A DNA stretch of 6,531 nt from Porticoccaceae bacterium UBA1117 (lineage in GTDB: Bacteria; Pseudomonadota; Gammaproteobacteria; Pseudomonadales; Porticoccaceae), in contig DCBC01000087.1 in NCBI GenBank assembly GCA_002313335.1, forward strand, positions 1,549 to 8,079, given 5' to 3'. The notes under the pieces were generated by a model, which did not search any database, was not told the origin of the DNA, and was given only the letters and a program-made list of their open reading frames with translations. This document shows, piece by piece, positions 5,884 to 6,531 of this stretch. A program made the translations under genes and the position numbers. Numbering within the stretch: position 1 is the first letter of the stretch; the number at the start of each line of letters is the position of its first letter.

Positions 5884-6531
5884 TTATCTAACTACCGTGC
5901 CTAACTCTGGTTGAATTAACCGACCAGTAACCGCTGACAGTGGATGCGGTTTAGCTGCGTTAGATTTAGCGCTCCACGCAGATGTAGCGTCCGCAGGACA
6001 ACTCCCTGTTTCAATATAGCCAAGTGCGGCAGCTAAACGCGCCTCATTAGCATCACCCAGTGCATGGGAGAGATCATCAGCGACTTCACAACCGGTTATC
6101 TCGGCACCAGAGAGATCTGCGCTGGTCACAGGTAAAAAGCCATCACTATAATCCCCAAAGCCTTTAGCATTAGACCCTTTAAACTGAATAGTGCTGTAAG
6201 TGGTTCCGCAATTATCAAGCGCATACCAACCATAGGGTTTACCACGTGTCGCTTCACCAATAAGAATGACCTCTACATCAACTCCTCGCAAACCATTAAT
6301 CAATGCTTCACTGGCAGACGCGGTGCCACCACTGGCCAGAATAAATACTCGAGTAAGACCTAAACCTGGCAGAGTAGTTCCAGCAGGGGTTGGATTAGTC
6401 GGCGCATCAAACCCTGCTGCTGTGGATGAAAACCGTGACGGTTCAAGGATATTATTATTGATTGGATCTCTTACCGTATATTTATCATTAAAGGTTAGCG
6501 CATCAAACACCTCCCCTTCAGAAATACTACC
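5884..6531 (-). CDS. S41 family peptidase, C-terminal part (N-terminus outside window)
   Basis: The frame is open to the right edge: the seven codons before the GTG at 6510 read GSISEGE with no stop. These 215 residues are therefore the end of a longer protein, and the GTG is not a real start. The fragment holds the tail-specific/C-terminal processing protease core. The catalytic Ser lies in GGTASASEALINGL (visible residue 72, first Ser of SASE), and the general-base Lys is 26 residues on in GEATRGKPYG (residue 98). The Tsp spacing, as I recall it, is 25. After this come the IQFKG strand and GFGDYSDGFLP. The tail (from about residue 140) has EVADDLSHALGD followed by a helical EARLAAALGYIE. 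Cys residues at visible positions 108, 148 and 178 suggest disulfides and thus an exported protein. Any PDZ domain and signal peptide would lie outside the window. The gene converges with the serine hydrolase gene. Confidence 0.9.
   Translation of the reverse strand, partial: GSISEGEVFDALTFNDKYTVRDPINNNILEPSRFSSTAAGFDAPTNPTPAGTTLPGLGLTRVFILASGGTASASEALINGLRGVDVEVILIGEATRGKPYGWYALDNCGTTYSTIQFKGSNAKGFGDYSDGFLPVTSADLSGAEITGCEVADDLSHALGDANEARLAAALGYIETGSCPADATSAWSAKSNAAKPHPLSAVTGRLIQPELGTVVR

Noticed and set aside
6508..6510. GTG at 6510 as the real start of the S41 peptidase gene
   Set aside because: The frame continues without a stop to the window edge, and the fragment lacks the N-terminal part that S41 peptidases need.
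1..6531. CRISPR arrays, transposons, attachment sites, tRNA or rRNA genes, riboswitches
   Set aside because: Apart from the short repeats listed, I saw no long direct or terminal inverted repeats, transposase motifs or cloverleaf-like sequence on either strand.

Overview
This 6.5 kb stretch of chromosome encodes mostly envelope proteins and looks like a Gammaproteobacterium, probably a marine or free-living one. That placement is inference. It rests on a moderate-to-low GC content, typical Sec, Tat and lipoprotein signals, and the combination of an oligopeptidase B lipoprotein, a DUF4399 protein, and an S41 peptidase with a Cys-containing tail. I see no phage, transposon, CRISPR, tRNA or rRNA signal. 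Gene order looks like ordinary chromosomal background.

Left block (minus strand, positions 3213 down to 1). In transcription order it holds a secreted DUF4399 protein (3153-2698), an 81-residue protein with a twin-arginine signal and a hydrophobic C-terminus (2601-2356), and a lipoprotein form of oligopeptidase B, PtrB (2213-36). A possible start of a further gene lies at position 14, cut by the window edge. Weak promoter matches lie before the first two genes, so they may be separate units or one loosely coupled operon.

Middle block (plus strand). An unrecognised 121-codon ORF begins with TTG at 3311. It is followed by a 127-base gap containing a perfect 10+10 bp inverted repeat. Then come a glutathione S-transferase family gene (3804-4457) and, 62 bases later, a secreted beta-lactamase-fold serine hydrolase (4520-5821). 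The last two are probably co-transcribed.

Right block (minus strand). This is the C-terminal part of an S41 (C-terminal processing protease family) peptidase, whose N-terminus lies beyond the window. It converges on the serine hydrolase, and a strong GC-rich hairpin between them can terminate transcription in both directions.

No shared pathway can be demonstrated. Three serine-nucleophile hydrolases (S9, S12-like, S41) sit within 6.5 kb. At least two of them carry export signals and the third belongs to a family that is usually exported. The least explained items are the Tat-signal microprotein, the orphan ORF and the inverted repeat upstream of the transferase. I found no convincing evidence of a new multi-gene system.
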